A stretch of 64,000 bases of DNA, taken from NCBI RefSeq assembly GCF_016836705.1, contig NZ_JAFCGY010000011.1:99854-163853 (forward strand), in the 5' to 3' direction. Source of the DNA: Mesorhizobium caraganae (GTDB lineage: Bacteria; Pseudomonadota; Alphaproteobacteria; Rhizobiales; Rhizobiaceae). A program made the position numbers and the translations under genes. Positions 52,086 to 61,535 of the stretch are shown piece after piece. The notes beneath the pieces were generated by a model. That model saw only the letters and a program-made list of their open reading frames with translations, was not told the DNA's origin and did not search any database. Each line of letters starts with the position of its first letter. The first letter of the stretch is position 1.

Positions 52086-52956
52086 TCATCTGCCCGGCAC
52101 GCTCGGGCCGCTGCTGCGGGCAGTGCGGGAGCGGCTTGCCGCGGCCGGCGTCGCCGATCCGGCACTGGACGCCAGGCTGATCGTCGAACATTTTTCCGGT
52201 ACGACCCGTACAGAGGCCATCGCCGAGCCGCAACGAGCGCTTGATGCCGATGCCGTTGCCGCGATCGATGCCGCCTTGCGGCGGCGCCTTGCCGGCGAAC
52301 CGGTGCACCGCATCCTCGGCTATCGCGAATTCTATGGCCTGCGTCTTGGGCTGTCCCCGGAAACGCTGGAGCCGCGGCCGGACACCGAAACACTGGTCGA
52401 GGCGATCCTGCCCTTTGCCAGCGAAACGGCCGAAAGGCTGGGGGAATGCCGTATCCTCGATCTTGGCACCGGCACCGGCGCCATTGCGCTGGCCCTGCTC
52501 AGCGCCGTTCCCGCCGCGACCGCCACCGGCGTGGATATTTCACAAGACGCGCTCACGACCGCGACCCGCAATGCCGAGCAACTCGGGCTGATCGGCCGGT
52601 TTGAGGCGCTGCACTCCGACTGGTTCGCAAAAGTTTGCGGCCGCTACCATGTAATTGCCGCAAACCCTCCCTATATACCTTCTGAAGACATTGGAAATCT
52701 GCAGGACGAGGTCCGCGATTTCGATCCGTGCAGAGCCCTCGATGGCGGTGTGGACGGTCTTGGCCCCTACAGGATCATCGCCGCCGAAGCGGCAGGGTTT
52801 TTGGAAGCACAAGGCAAGATTGCGGTCGAGATCGGCCACACGCAGCGCAATGAGGTCAAAGACATATTCGCGGCAGCCGGCTACAGGCTGGCCGAGGCAT
52901 TTGTCGATCTTGGCGGAAACGACAGGGTTCTTATGTTTGAACAGGGAAAGCCTTGA
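52078..52956 (+). CDS. prmC: Peptide chain release factor N5-glutamine methyltransferase
   Basis: PrmC methylates the glutamine of the GGQ motif in release factors, so its overlap with prfA makes sense. The 292-residue protein has RLAGEPVHRILGYREFYGLR, the SAM-binding motif ILDLGTGTGAIALALLSAVP and the catalytic NPPY in VIAANPPYIPSEDIG. The ATG at 52078 starts 8 bases before the prfA stop. Confidence 0.97.
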   Translation: MADHLPGTLGPLLRAVRERLAAAGVADPALDARLIVEHFSGTTRTEAIAEPQRALDADAVAAIDAALRRRLAGEPVHRILGYREFYGLRLGLSPETLEPRPDTETLVEAILPFASETAERLGECRILDLGTGTGAIALALLSAVPAATATGVDISQDALTTATRNAEQLGLIGRFEALHSDWFAKVCGRYHVIAANPPYIPSEDIGNLQDEVRDFDPCRALDGGVDGLGPYRIIAAEAAGFLEAQGKIAVEIGHTQRNEVKDIFAAAGYRLAEAFVDLGGNDRVLMFEQGKP

Positions 52957-53259
52957 CGCAGTGCAAAAAAGCGCTTGGCAATGCCGGGGAATGCGGCTAG
53001 GGTCCGCCTTAACCGGATGAGACGAAGCAGGCAGTGCTCTTAGCGATTCGGTTTTCCTTGGAAATAGCTGCCTTCTTGCGCAAACGACGCCCAAGCTTCG
53101 AGCGGGAATCGTCCGGCAAGTGATGTAACCGGAACAGGATGACACGTGGCGCCAACGCAATTGATGCGGGCGAACGCCGGTGAAGAGACGAAACGGCTGG
53201 CTGCATGAGCGCCTCCGTTCGTGAAAGTTTTTCGAAAATTTCAAAATGAAGAGAGTCTA
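52957..53259 (+). other. Gap between prmC and the DUF4167 gene, no gene seen
   Basis: These 303 bases carry no frame that I can support. They probably hold the promoter and leader of the DUF4167 gene. No hairpin terminator or known RNA motif was recognised. Confidence 0.5.
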
Positions 53260-54216
53260 ATGAGGCCACAACAGCAGAACAGGCGCATGCGCGGTCGCAA
53301 CAACAATGGCGGCGGCGGCAACAACAATAACAACAATAACAACCGCAAGGGCCCAAACCCCCTGACGCGCAACTATGAGAGCAACGGCCCGGACGTGAAG
53401 ATCCGTGGATCGGCTCAGCAGATCGCCGAAAAATATGCCACTCTGGCGCGTGACGCGCAAAGCTCCGGCGACCGGGTGATGGCGGAGAATTACCTCCAGC
53501 ACGCCGAGCACTACAACCGCATCATCGCTGCCGCGCAGGCCCAGTTGCCGATCCAGAACCAGCAGCAGAATCGCGACGATTTCGACGACGATGAAGATCG
53601 CGACGATTTCGACAATGCCGGCAACGGCAATGGCGGCGAGACGCAAGCTCCGCAGGCCAACCACGGCAACGGTCCGCAGCCGACGATCGAAGGCACACCG
53701 GCCGAACTGGCATATGGCCAGGAAAACAGCCGCGAGAACAACAATGGCCGTGACAATAATGGCCGCAACAATAACGGGCGTGACCGCAACCGTGATCGTC
53801 GCCCCAATGGCGGTTATGGCCAGAACGACCAGCGTGGCGACTATGCCCAACGCGGCGAGCACCAGCGCGGCGACCAGCAGCGCTTCACCGAAACCCCGGT
53901 GCAGGCGGAGGCCGTTTCCGCGGTTGAACCCGAAGCCGAGACCGGGTTCTCCGAGCCGGCGCCGCTATACGAAAACCTGTCCCCGGCGGCTCTTGCCGCC
54001 CGTGCCGAACTCAATGAGGCCGCCGCCGAGAACGGCACTGCCCGCCGTCCGCGGCGTCCGCGGCGTCCGCGCACCAATGCCGATCCTGTCGGTGACGACC
54101 AGTCCGGTGGTGAACAGGTCGATGGCGCCAGCGAGACCGTTGCAGCCACCGAGGTGGATGCGGCGCCGGCTGAAAGCCCTACCGTCGACCCGTTCGTCGT
54201 CGACGCCAACAACTGA
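53260..54216 (+). CDS. DUF4167 domain protein, Asn-rich
   Basis: The 318-residue protein begins MRPQQQNRRMRGRNNNGGGG followed by a run of Asn. A short conserved domain (about 30-95; NYESNGPDVKIRGSAQQIAE, then LQHAEHYNRIIAAAQ) is the DUF4167 core. The rest is low-complexity, rich in Asn, Gly, Arg and Asp, with repeated NNGRD units. The Arg/Asn-rich N-terminus could bind nucleic acid, but no activity is known. Its place between prmC and clpB is conserved in Rhizobiales. The ATG at 53260 has gaagagag 5 bases upstream. Confidence 0.92.
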   Translation: MRPQQQNRRMRGRNNNGGGGNNNNNNNNRKGPNPLTRNYESNGPDVKIRGSAQQIAEKYATLARDAQSSGDRVMAENYLQHAEHYNRIIAAAQAQLPIQNQQQNRDDFDDDEDRDDFDNAGNGNGGETQAPQANHGNGPQPTIEGTPAELAYGQENSRENNNGRDNNGRNNNGRDRNRDRRPNGGYGQNDQRGDYAQRGEHQRGDQQRFTETPVQAEAVSAVEPEAETGFSEPAPLYENLSPAALAARAELNEAAAENGTARRPRRPRRPRTNADPVGDDQSGGEQVDGASETVAATEVDAAPAESPTVDPFVVDANN

Positions 54217-54238
54217 CCGGACAAGACGGCAATCCTTG

Positions 54239-54272
54239 AAACGGCGGAGAGAAATCTCCGCCGTTTTCGTTT
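54239..54272 (+). terminator. Rho-independent terminator after the DUF4167 gene
   Basis: A 12-bp stem (54239-54250 and 54255-54266, aaacggcggaga/tctccgccgttt) with a gaaa loop is followed by tcgttt. It comes 22 bases after the DUF4167 stop, so clpB has its own promoter. Confidence 0.88.
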
Positions 54273-54303
54273 GCTCAGGTATGCAATATCCTGTGCCGGA
54301 CGT

Positions 54304-54332
54304 CTTGAGCGGCAAGGGTTTGCGCCCCATAT
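54304..54332 (+). promoter_or_regulatory. RpoH (sigma-32) heat-shock promoter for clpB
   Basis: CTTGAGC (54304-54310), a 14-base spacer and CCCCATAT (54325-54332) match the sigma-32 consensus CTTGAAA-N13-15-CCCCAT. It lies about 95 bases before the clpB start and after the DUF4167 terminator. Confidence 0.72.
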
Positions 54333-54425
54333 CTGGCGGGAACTGGACCCGGCTCCGATGAGCGGGTCCGTCACCGCAATCTGATCCGGTGCCGCAAAGC
54401 GGGCCGGTGATGGAAGGAGACAGAT

Positions 54426-57032
54426 ATGAACCTCGAGAAATACTCCGAGCGCGTTCGCGGATTCATCCAATCCGCCCAGACCATGGCGCTCTCGCGCAAC
54501 CACCAGCAATTCACTCCCGAACATATGCTGAAAGTCCTCGTCGATGACGATGAGGGTCTGGCCGCCTCGCTGATCGAGCGCGCCGGCGGCAATGTCCGCG
54601 ACGTCAAGCTCGGCGTCGAGACCGCACTCGAAGCCATGCCCAAGGTGGAAGGCGGCAATGGCCAGCTCTACCTGGCGCAGCCGTTGGCCAAGGTGTTTTC
54701 GACGGCCGAGGAATTGGCCAAGAAGGCCGGCGACAGCTTTGTCACCGTCGAGCGGCTGCTGCAGGCGCTGGCGATGGAGAAATCGGCCAAGACGGCCGAT
54801 ATCCTGGCCAAGGCCGGCGTCACCGCGCAGGCGCTGAACCAGGTCATCAACGATGTCCGCAAGGGCCGCACCGCCGATTCGGCGAGTGCCGAGCAGAGCT
54901 ACGACGCACTGAAGAAGTACGCGCGCGACCTGACTGCCGACGCCCGCGCCGGCAAGTTGGACCCGGTGATTGGTCGCGACGACGAGATCCGCCGCACCAT
55001 CCAGGTGCTGTCGCGGCGCACCAAGAACAACCCGGTGCTGATCGGTGAACCCGGCGTCGGCAAGACGGCGATCGCCGAAGGCCTGGCGCTGCGCATCGTC
55101 AATGGCGACGTGCCGGAATCGCTGAAGGACAAGCAATTGATGGCGCTCGACATGGGCGCGCTGATTGCCGGCGCCAAATATCGCGGCGAATTCGAAGAGC
55201 GGCTGAAGGCCGTGCTCAATGAAGTCACCGCTGCCGCTGGCGGCATCATCCTGTTCATCGACGAGATGCACACGCTGGTCGGCGCCGGCAAGGCCGATGG
55301 CGCCATGGACGCTTCGAACCTGTTGAAGCCGGCATTGGCGCGCGGCGAACTGCACTGCGTCGGCGCGACCACGCTCGACGAGTACCGCAAGCATGTCGAG
55401 AAGGACGCCGCCCTTGCCCGCCGTTTCCAGCCGGTTTTCGTCGACGAACCGACCGTGGAAGACACGGTTTCGATCCTTCGCGGCCTGAAGGAGAAATACG
55501 AGCAGCACCACAAGGTGCGCATCTCGGATTCGGCGCTGGTGGCGGCGGCAACCTTGTCCAACCGCTACATCGCCGACCGTTTCCTGCCGGACAAGGCGAT
55601 CGACCTCGTCGACGAAGCCGCGTCGCGGCTGAGGATGCAGGTCGATTCCAAGCCGGAGGCGCTGGACGAGATCGACCGCCGCATCATGCAGCTCAAGATC
55701 GAGCGCGAGGCGCTGAAGGTCGAGACCGACGACGCCTCGAAGGACCGGCTCGCCCGTCTGGAAAAGGAACTCGTCGGCCTCGAGGAGGAATCGACCGAGA
55801 TCACAACCAAATGGCAGGCCGAGAAACAGAAGCTTGGGCTCGCCGCCGATCTTAAGAAGCAGCTCGACGAGGCCCGCAACGAGCTTGCCATTGCTCAGCG
55901 CAAGGGTGAATTCCAGCGCGCCGGCGAGCTTGCCTATGGCAAGATCCCTGAGCTGGAAAAGAAGCTCCGGGAAGCCGAAGCCCAGGACGGCAAGGCCGGC
56001 ATGGTCGAAGAGGTGGTCACACCCGATCACGTTGCCCATATCGTGTCGCGCTGGACCGGTATTCCGGTCGACAAGATGCTGCAGGGCGAACGCGAAAAGC
56101 TCCTGCGCATGGAAGACGAGATCGGCAAGCGTGTCGTCGGCCAGGGCGAGGCGGTGCAGGCGGTGTCGAAAGCTGTGCGGCGCGCCCGTGCCGGCCTGCA
56201 AGATCCGAACCGGCCGATCGGCTCGTTCATGTTCCTCGGGCCGACCGGCGTCGGCAAGACGGAGCTGACCAAGGCGCTGGCGAGCTTCCTGTTTGACGAT
56301 GAGAGCGCGATGGTGCGCATCGATATGTCGGAGTTCATGGAGAAGCACTCGGTCGCCCGGCTGATCGGCGCACCTCCTGGCTATGTCGGCTATGAGGAAG
56401 GCGGCGCGCTGACCGAAGCGGTGCGGCGCCGGCCCTATCAGGTCGTGCTGTTCGACGAGATCGAGAAGGCGCATCCCGATGTCTTCAACGTGCTGCTGCA
56501 AGTGCTCGACGACGGGCGGCTGACCGACGGCCAAGGCCGTACGGTCGACTTCCGCAACACGCTGATCATCATGACGTCGAACCTCGGCGCCGAATATCTG
56601 GTCAATCTCGGCGAAGACCAGGATGTCGATGCCGTGCGTGACGAGGTGATGAGCGTGGTGAGAGCCTCGTTCCGGCCGGAGTTCCTCAACCGCGTCGACG
56701 AGGTGATCCTGTTCCATCGGCTGCGCCGGCAGGATATGGGCCGCATTGTCGAGATCCAGCTCAAGCGGCTGGAAAGCCTGCTTGTCGACCGCAAGATCAC
56801 GCTATCGCTCGACCAGGATTCGATCGACTGGCTGGCGGCCAAGGGCTACGACCCGGCCTATGGCGCACGGCCGCTGAAGCGGGTGATGCAGAAGGACCTG
56901 CAGGATCCGCTGGCGGAAAAGATCCTGCTCGGCGAGATCCTCGACGGTTCGACCGTCAAAGTCACCGCTGGGTCCGACCGGTTGAATTTCCGGTCGAAGC
57001 CCACTGTGGTGGCGACTGAAGCCGCAGCCTGA
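54426..57032 (+). CDS. clpB: ATP-dependent chaperone ClpB
   Basis: ClpB rescues aggregated proteins together with DnaK. The 868-residue protein has a ClpN domain (MNLEKYSERVRGFIQSAQTM), two AAA+ modules (Walker A GEPGVGKTAIAEGL and GPTGVGKTELTKAL) and the long middle coiled coil (about 410-525; EKELVGLEEESTEITTKWQA). The second module holds GAPPGYVGYEEGG, the substrate-grip pore loop region. The length and layout are standard. A terminator follows the gene and an RpoH promoter precedes it, so it is a single heat-shock unit. Confidence 0.98.
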   Translation: MNLEKYSERVRGFIQSAQTMALSRNHQQFTPEHMLKVLVDDDEGLAASLIERAGGNVRDVKLGVETALEAMPKVEGGNGQLYLAQPLAKVFSTAEELAKKAGDSFVTVERLLQALAMEKSAKTADILAKAGVTAQALNQVINDVRKGRTADSASAEQSYDALKKYARDLTADARAGKLDPVIGRDDEIRRTIQVLSRRTKNNPVLIGEPGVGKTAIAEGLALRIVNGDVPESLKDKQLMALDMGALIAGAKYRGEFEERLKAVLNEVTAAAGGIILFIDEMHTLVGAGKADGAMDASNLLKPALARGELHCVGATTLDEYRKHVEKDAALARRFQPVFVDEPTVEDTVSILRGLKEKYEQHHKVRISDSALVAAATLSNRYIADRFLPDKAIDLVDEAASRLRMQVDSKPEALDEIDRRIMQLKIEREALKVETDDASKDRLARLEKELVGLEEESTEITTKWQAEKQKLGLAADLKKQLDEARNELAIAQRKGEFQRAGELAYGKIPELEKKLREAEAQDGKAGMVEEVVTPDHVAHIVSRWTGIPVDKMLQGEREKLLRMEDEIGKRVVGQGEAVQAVSKAVRRARAGLQDPNRPIGSFMFLGPTGVGKTELTKALASFLFDDESAMVRIDMSEFMEKHSVARLIGAPPGYVGYEEGGALTEAVRRRPYQVVLFDEIEKAHPDVFNVLLQVLDDGRLTDGQGRTVDFRNTLIIMTSNLGAEYLVNLGEDQDVDAVRDEVMSVVRASFRPEFLNRVDEVILFHRLRRQDMGRIVEIQLKRLESLLVDRKITLSLDQDSIDWLAAKGYDPAYGARPLKRVMQKDLQDPLAEKILLGEILDGSTVKVTAGSDRLNFRSKPTVVATEAAA

Positions 57033-57037
57033 TCAAT

Positions 57038-57072
57038 ACGCCGCGCGTCCCGAACGGACGCGCGGCGTTTTC
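57038..57072 (+). terminator. Rho-independent terminator after clpB
   Basis: A 13-bp stem (57038-57050 and 57056-57068) with a 5-base loop is followed by tttcttg. It begins 6 bases after the clpB stop. Confidence 0.88.
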
Positions 57073-57095
57073 TTGTGAATTCGCGGGGGGCGCAC

Positions 57096-57452
57096 ATGAC
57101 GCTGGACGACTACAACAGCCTCTGCGCCTCGCTGCCGCAAACGACTCATGTCGTGCAGTGGGGTGGCGCGCATGTCTGGAAAGTCGGCGGCAAGGTCTTT
57201 GCCATCGGCGGCTGGAATGATGGCGGCCAGCTTTTCGTCACCTTCAAATGTTCCGAAATGGCCTATGACATTCTGAAGGACCAGCCCGGCTGCCGGCCGG
57301 CGCCGTACCTCGCTTCGCGCGGCATGAAATGGATCCAGCGTCAGACAAGCCAGAGCATGGATGATGATGCGCTGAAGGACTATCTCGGCGAAAGCCATCG
57401 CCTCGTTGTCCTCAAGCTGACGAAACAGACGCGCAAGGAATTGGGCCTGTAG
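57096..57452 (+). CDS. MmcQ/YjbR family protein
   Basis: The 118-residue product has the YjbR (CyaY-like) fold: SLCASLPQTTHVVQWGGAHV, then KVFAIGGWNDGGQLFVTFKC, PAPYLASRGMKWIQ. Members are described as DNA-binding, but the function is uncertain. The ATG at 57096 has ggggg 7 bases upstream; an ATG at 57075 is also open. Confidence 0.9.
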   Translation: MTLDDYNSLCASLPQTTHVVQWGGAHVWKVGGKVFAIGGWNDGGQLFVTFKCSEMAYDILKDQPGCRPAPYLASRGMKWIQRQTSQSMDDDALKDYLGESHRLVVLKLTKQTRKELGL

Positions 57453-57642
57453 CGACCTTGAAATCCGCCATCTTCATGCCCGGTTCATGTTGGAAAGCTT
57501 ATGTTCTGGTTTGCTGGCGAAGGGGTTTGCCTGCAGGCTTTTGACGGTCAGGGCGTTGCTTGCGCATCCAAACGGTGGCGAGAGCGTTCTGAAGGGATAC
57601 TGCCGGGGCGGCGGCAATTACGGACCGGAGAGTTTGACCATC

Positions 57643-59178
57643 ATGTTCCGCACGATCTTTGCCTTTTCGGTGCTCGCCGCCGGGCTGCTTGCGTCGAGCG
57701 CCATGGCATCGCCGACGGTGGATAGTGCACTGCCGGTTGTTCGCGCTGCCGATAGCGGCGGCATCGTGCTTGCCCAGGACGGCAATCTCGACATCTATTA
57801 CGACGCCAGGGGCAACCGCGTCATCGTCGATGCCGACACCGGCAAGGTCATCGCCATCCAGCCGCCGCAGACCAGGCTCGACCGCCGTGCGCTGCGCCGC
57901 CAGATGCGGGCGCGCGAACTCGGACGCGCACCGGTCGAGGATGACGACCGTTACTATCTCGATGATCCCGAGGACATGGCGCGTTTCCGCCGCAGGCAAT
58001 TGGAAGAGCAAGGCAGGGTCATCATCCCACCGGCCTTCGACTACGATCCTGAAAGTGACAATTCGGTGGACGCCTATCCGGCGGCGCCACAGGATGACGC
58101 CAATGATGGCGACATTTATCCGGAAGCACCGAAGTCTGCCGAGCCGCGCCCCGTCAAGCGCCAGCCGCTGAACGAAGCCTCGATCGACCCCGCCGAACCG
58201 GCTGCACCCGGCGACGAGGCCGCTCTGCCGCCCAAGACCGATGGCGGCAAGACTGTCGTCGATCCCTCGCTTTCACTCGGTGCGCGCCAGGATGTGGCTG
58301 CCTTGCAGGTGCTGCTCGACCGCGCCGGCGCCTCGCCCGGCGTCATCGACGGGCGGTTCGGCTCCAATGTCGACAAGGCGCTGGCCGCCTATAACCAGAT
58401 CACCGGCAGTAATCTGCGCTCGACCGATGCGGTCGGCATCCAGGCCGCGCTGGCGCAAACCGGCGGCGATGCTTTCGCCAACTACACGATCACGCCCGAG
58501 GACGCGGCCGGTCCTTATGTCGCCTCGATACCGGAAGATTACAGCCAGAAGGCGCAGCTCGACCGTATGGCCTACACCTCCGTCACCGAAGCCTTGGCCG
58601 AGCGCTTCCATATGGACGAGAACTACCTGAAGGGGCTCAATCCCGAGGCCGACTTCAATCGCCCCGGCACCATCATCAAGGTCGCCAATTTCGGCAGGCT
58701 GGTGGCAACGCCGGTTGCCCGCATCGTCGCCGACAAGGACAAGAAGCAGGTGTTTGCCTATGATGCCGCCGGCAAGCTGGTCGCAGCCTATCCCGCCACC
58801 ATCGGTTCAGCCGACACGCCGTCGCCAACCGGCACCCATACGGTGTCGCGGGTCGCGCTCGATCCGAACTACACCTACAACCCCAGCATCAATTTCAAGC
58901 AGGGCCAGAACGACAAGATCCTGACCATTCCGCCCGGCCCCAACGGTCCGGTCGGCTCGGTGTGGATCGCGCTGGACAAGCCGACCTACGGCATTCATGG
59001 CACGCCCGATCCCTCCAAGATCGGCAAGACCGAAAGCCATGGCTGCGTGCGCCTAACCAACTGGGATGCGCGAGAACTGGCCAAGCTCGTCTCGCCGGGC
59101 GTCACGGTGGAATTCGTCGGCGGACCAACAATCGCGGATGTCGGCGGGATCTCAACCGACGAGTTTACGCAGCAGTGA
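57643..59178 (+). CDS. L,D-transpeptidase (YkuD) with peptidoglycan-binding domain
   Basis: This 511-residue protein is a periplasmic enzyme that makes 3-3 cross-links in peptidoglycan or attaches proteins to it. It has a signal peptide (MFRTIFAFSVLAAGLLASSA), a low-complexity Asp/Pro-rich stretch, a peptidoglycan-binding-like domain (about 205-270; VAALQVLLDRAGASPGVIDG), a LysM-like part (LAERFHMDENYLKGLNPEAD) and a YkuD domain. The catalytic set is H452 (IHGTPDP), H466 and C468 (ESHGCVRLTNWD). The ATG at 57643 has ggagag upstream; the frame is open earlier. It overlaps the 3' end of the convergent TMEM175-like gene by 27 bases. Confidence 0.93.
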   Translation: MFRTIFAFSVLAAGLLASSAMASPTVDSALPVVRAADSGGIVLAQDGNLDIYYDARGNRVIVDADTGKVIAIQPPQTRLDRRALRRQMRARELGRAPVEDDDRYYLDDPEDMARFRRRQLEEQGRVIIPPAFDYDPESDNSVDAYPAAPQDDANDGDIYPEAPKSAEPRPVKRQPLNEASIDPAEPAAPGDEAALPPKTDGGKTVVDPSLSLGARQDVAALQVLLDRAGASPGVIDGRFGSNVDKALAAYNQITGSNLRSTDAVGIQAALAQTGGDAFANYTITPEDAAGPYVASIPEDYSQKAQLDRMAYTSVTEALAERFHMDENYLKGLNPEADFNRPGTIIKVANFGRLVATPVARIVADKDKKQVFAYDAAGKLVAAYPATIGSADTPSPTGTHTVSRVALDPNYTYNPSINFKQGQNDKILTIPPGPNGPVGSVWIALDKPTYGIHGTPDPSKIGKTESHGCVRLTNWDARELAKLVSPGVTVEFVGGPTIADVGGISTDEFTQQ

Positions 59179-59784
59179 GGCGCGCGGCGCGGCGGCATAG
59201 ATGAGCTGTACGAGCAGGATGAAACCGATGCTGAGCAGCGGCGTGATCAGGCACAGCGCCGCGCCGGCCGCCCACAGCGCCTGTGCCTTGACGATACGAT
59301 TGTAGACCGTGCGCCGCGTTTCAGCGTCCACATCCTCGGCGATCATGCCGTTCCCGTCCGCATACCACCAGCTGGCGAACAGCGTCACGCCCAGCATCAA
59401 CAGGTTGAGCCAATAGACGATCACCGCGGTTCGGAACTCGAGGAAATCGGCCAACAGGTCGGTCGAGAACGGCAGCAAGGCGATGAAGGCGAGAAAACAC
59501 AGGTTCAGCGTGGCCAGCCGCCGATCGGACCTGGCGATCAGCCCGTGCTGCGCCTGCTGGCCGAACCAGAAGATGGTCAGCGTCAGGAAGCTCAGCGCAT
59601 AGGTCAGGAAGCGTGGCGCAAGTCCGGCGATTGCCGAAAGCAGCTCGCCCTCGGATTGGACCATTTCGTGCGTAGGCACGCGAATCTCAAGCACGATCAG
59701 GGTAAGCGCAATGGCAAAGACGCCATCGGTGATGCCGACAACGCGCCCGCGCGTCTCTACCGATGGTTCGAGCGGTCGTTTCAT
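59152..59784 (-). CDS. TMEM175 family (DUF1211) potassium channel-like protein
   Basis: The 210-residue protein has six hydrophobic helices. The first has GRVVGITDGVFAIALTLIVL, matching the TMEM175 signature RxxxFSDGVFAIAxTLLVL with FSD replaced by ITD. TMEM175 proteins are potassium channels, so the missing Phe-Ser in the gate region is of note. The ATG at 59784 begins MKRPLEPSVETRGR. The last 27 bases overlap the 3' end of the L,D-transpeptidase gene. Confidence 0.87.
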   Translation of the reverse strand: MKRPLEPSVETRGRVVGITDGVFAIALTLIVLEIRVPTHEMVQSEGELLSAIAGLAPRFLTYALSFLTLTIFWFGQQAQHGLIARSDRRLATLNLCFLAFIALLPFSTDLLADFLEFRTAVIVYWLNLLMLGVTLFASWWYADGNGMIAEDVDAETRRTVYNRIVKAQALWAAGAALCLITPLLSIGFILLVQLIYAAAPRASLLRKLVG

Positions 59785-59951
59785 GCGGCTTCCCCTTGCT
59801 TTGCGCGTTGCAAGAAACTTAACACGCGCTATGTGCCGGTTGCATCCATTGAGGCGTGGTTCCTACCCATGCGGTCAGGTCGATCTGGTTTTAAGGACTG
59901 CGAAGCCCTGGCTGGTTGTTGCCAGGGCATCGGAAGTCTAAGCAGGCTCTC

Positions 59952-61511
59952 ATGAAGTCTCCGAGCGAAGCTGCAGCAATCCCCCTGACCGGCTCTCTTG
60001 CCAATGGTTCGTTTTGTCCGCCGGCGCAGCGCAAATTCGTGCTGGTCGCGGCGATCCTGGCATCCGCGCTCGGCTTCATCGACGGGTCGATCCTAGCCAT
60101 CGCCACGCCGGCGATCCGCGTCGACCCCGGCGCCGGCCTGGCCGAGGCGCAGTGGATTTCCAATGCCTATGCGCTGACGTTGTCGGCGCTGATCCTCGCC
60201 GGGGGAGCAGCGGGCGATCGATTCGGCTTGCGGCGGGCATTCGTCGCCGGCATCGCCCTGTTCATTGTCGCCTCGCTCGCTTGCGCGGTAGCGCCGAATG
60301 CGCTGGTGCTCATCGCCTTTCGCGCCATTCAGGGCATCGGCGCGGCGATCATGGTGCCGGGCAGCCTCGCCATCATCGCCAAGGCCTATCCGAAGAAGGA
60401 GCGCGGTCGCGCGATCGGAATCTGGGCTGCCGCCTCGGCGCTGACGACGGCGCTCGGCCCGGTGCTGGGCGGCTTTGTCCTGGCTGCCTTTGGCGGCGGC
60501 ATCTGGCGGGCGATCTTCGCCGTCAACCTGCCGTTCGGGCTGATCTCAATCTATCTGCTGCTGGCCAAGATTCCCGCCGACGCGCCGACGGAGAAGCGAA
60601 GCCTCGATCTCGGCGGCGCCGCTCTCGCCACGCTTGCCTTCGGGGCGCTGGCCTACGGGCTGACTGCGATGAGCGCCGAAGGCGGCGGGCTGATGTCGGG
60701 ACCGAGCATCGCCGCCGGTGCTGTGCTGCTCGGGATCTTCATTGTCTACGAGCTTCGGCAACGCGAGCCGATGATCGATTTTAAGCTGTTTCGGATCGGC
60801 GCCTTTGCCGGCGCCAACGTCGCCACGTTCTTCCTCTATTTCGCGCTGTCGGCCAATTTGTTCTACCTGCCGATGCTCTTGATCGCGGGCTGGGGGCTGA
60901 GCACCAAAGAGGTCGGCTTCATCTTCCTGCCGCTGTCGGCGTTGATTGCCTTGCTGTCGGGTCCTGTCGGCCAGTGGTCTGACCGGATAGGTCCGCGATT
61001 CCCGATCGCCAGCGGCTGCCTGGTCGTCGCCGTCGCTTTTGCCGGGCTCGCCTTGCTCACCCATGCCGGCATCCACAATTTCTGGACCGGCACCTTTCCG
61101 ATGATGGCGGTGATGGGGCTCGGCATGGCGCTGGTGGTTTCTCCGCTTTCGACGGCGATCATGACGGCGGTCGAGGACAAGAATACCGGTGCTGCCTCCG
61201 GCATCAACAACGCGGTTTCGCGAGTTGGCGGGCTGATCGCCGTGGCAGCGATGGGATCGCTGGCGGCCTGGGTCTATTCGACGATGCTGGACGCCGGCGT
61301 CAGACCTGGCATCCCAGGGTTCGGCGAACCGGTCTCGACAGCGCTCGCGCCGGAACTTGAAGCGACACGGCTCGCCGCCAGTGATGCGGCGTTCGCAGCC
61401 GTGTCGACGGTGACGGCTCTGCTTTGCCTGCTTGCCGCTGTCATCGCCTGGATAACCATTTCCGGGCAGAAGCTGCCCTGGTCGCAAACCGCCGAGAATC
61501 AGCAATCCTGA
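59952..61511 (+). CDS. MFS transporter, DHA2 (EmrB/QacA) family
   Basis: The 519-residue protein has 14 hydrophobic helices of the DHA2 drug-proton antiporter type. It has FIDGSILAIATPAIRVDPGA in helix 1, the motif A-like GGAAGDRFGLRRAFV after helix 2, and GPVLGGFVLAAF (motif C) in helix 5. It probably exports drugs or other amphiphiles. The ATG at 59952 begins MKSPSEAAAIPLTGSL; an earlier ATG at 59916 is possible. Confidence 0.92.
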   Translation: MKSPSEAAAIPLTGSLANGSFCPPAQRKFVLVAAILASALGFIDGSILAIATPAIRVDPGAGLAEAQWISNAYALTLSALILAGGAAGDRFGLRRAFVAGIALFIVASLACAVAPNALVLIAFRAIQGIGAAIMVPGSLAIIAKAYPKKERGRAIGIWAAASALTTALGPVLGGFVLAAFGGGIWRAIFAVNLPFGLISIYLLLAKIPADAPTEKRSLDLGGAALATLAFGALAYGLTAMSAEGGGLMSGPSIAAGAVLLGIFIVYELRQREPMIDFKLFRIGAFAGANVATFFLYFALSANLFYLPMLLIAGWGLSTKEVGFIFLPLSALIALLSGPVGQWSDRIGPRFPIASGCLVVAVAFAGLALLTHAGIHNFWTGTFPMMAVMGLGMALVVSPLSTAIMTAVEDKNTGAASGINNAVSRVGGLIAVAAMGSLAAWVYSTMLDAGVRPGIPGFGEPVSTALAPELEATRLAASDAAFAAVSTVTALLCLLAAVIAWITISGQKLPWSQTAENQQS

Positions 61512-61535
61512 TTCGGAGCGGACTTATTCGTAGGC

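Noticed and set aside
53841..56717. A 958-residue minus-strand open frame opposite clpB
   Set aside because: It is the antisense of clpB and DUF4167, a known effect of high-GC codon bias. clpB on the plus strand has complete motifs.
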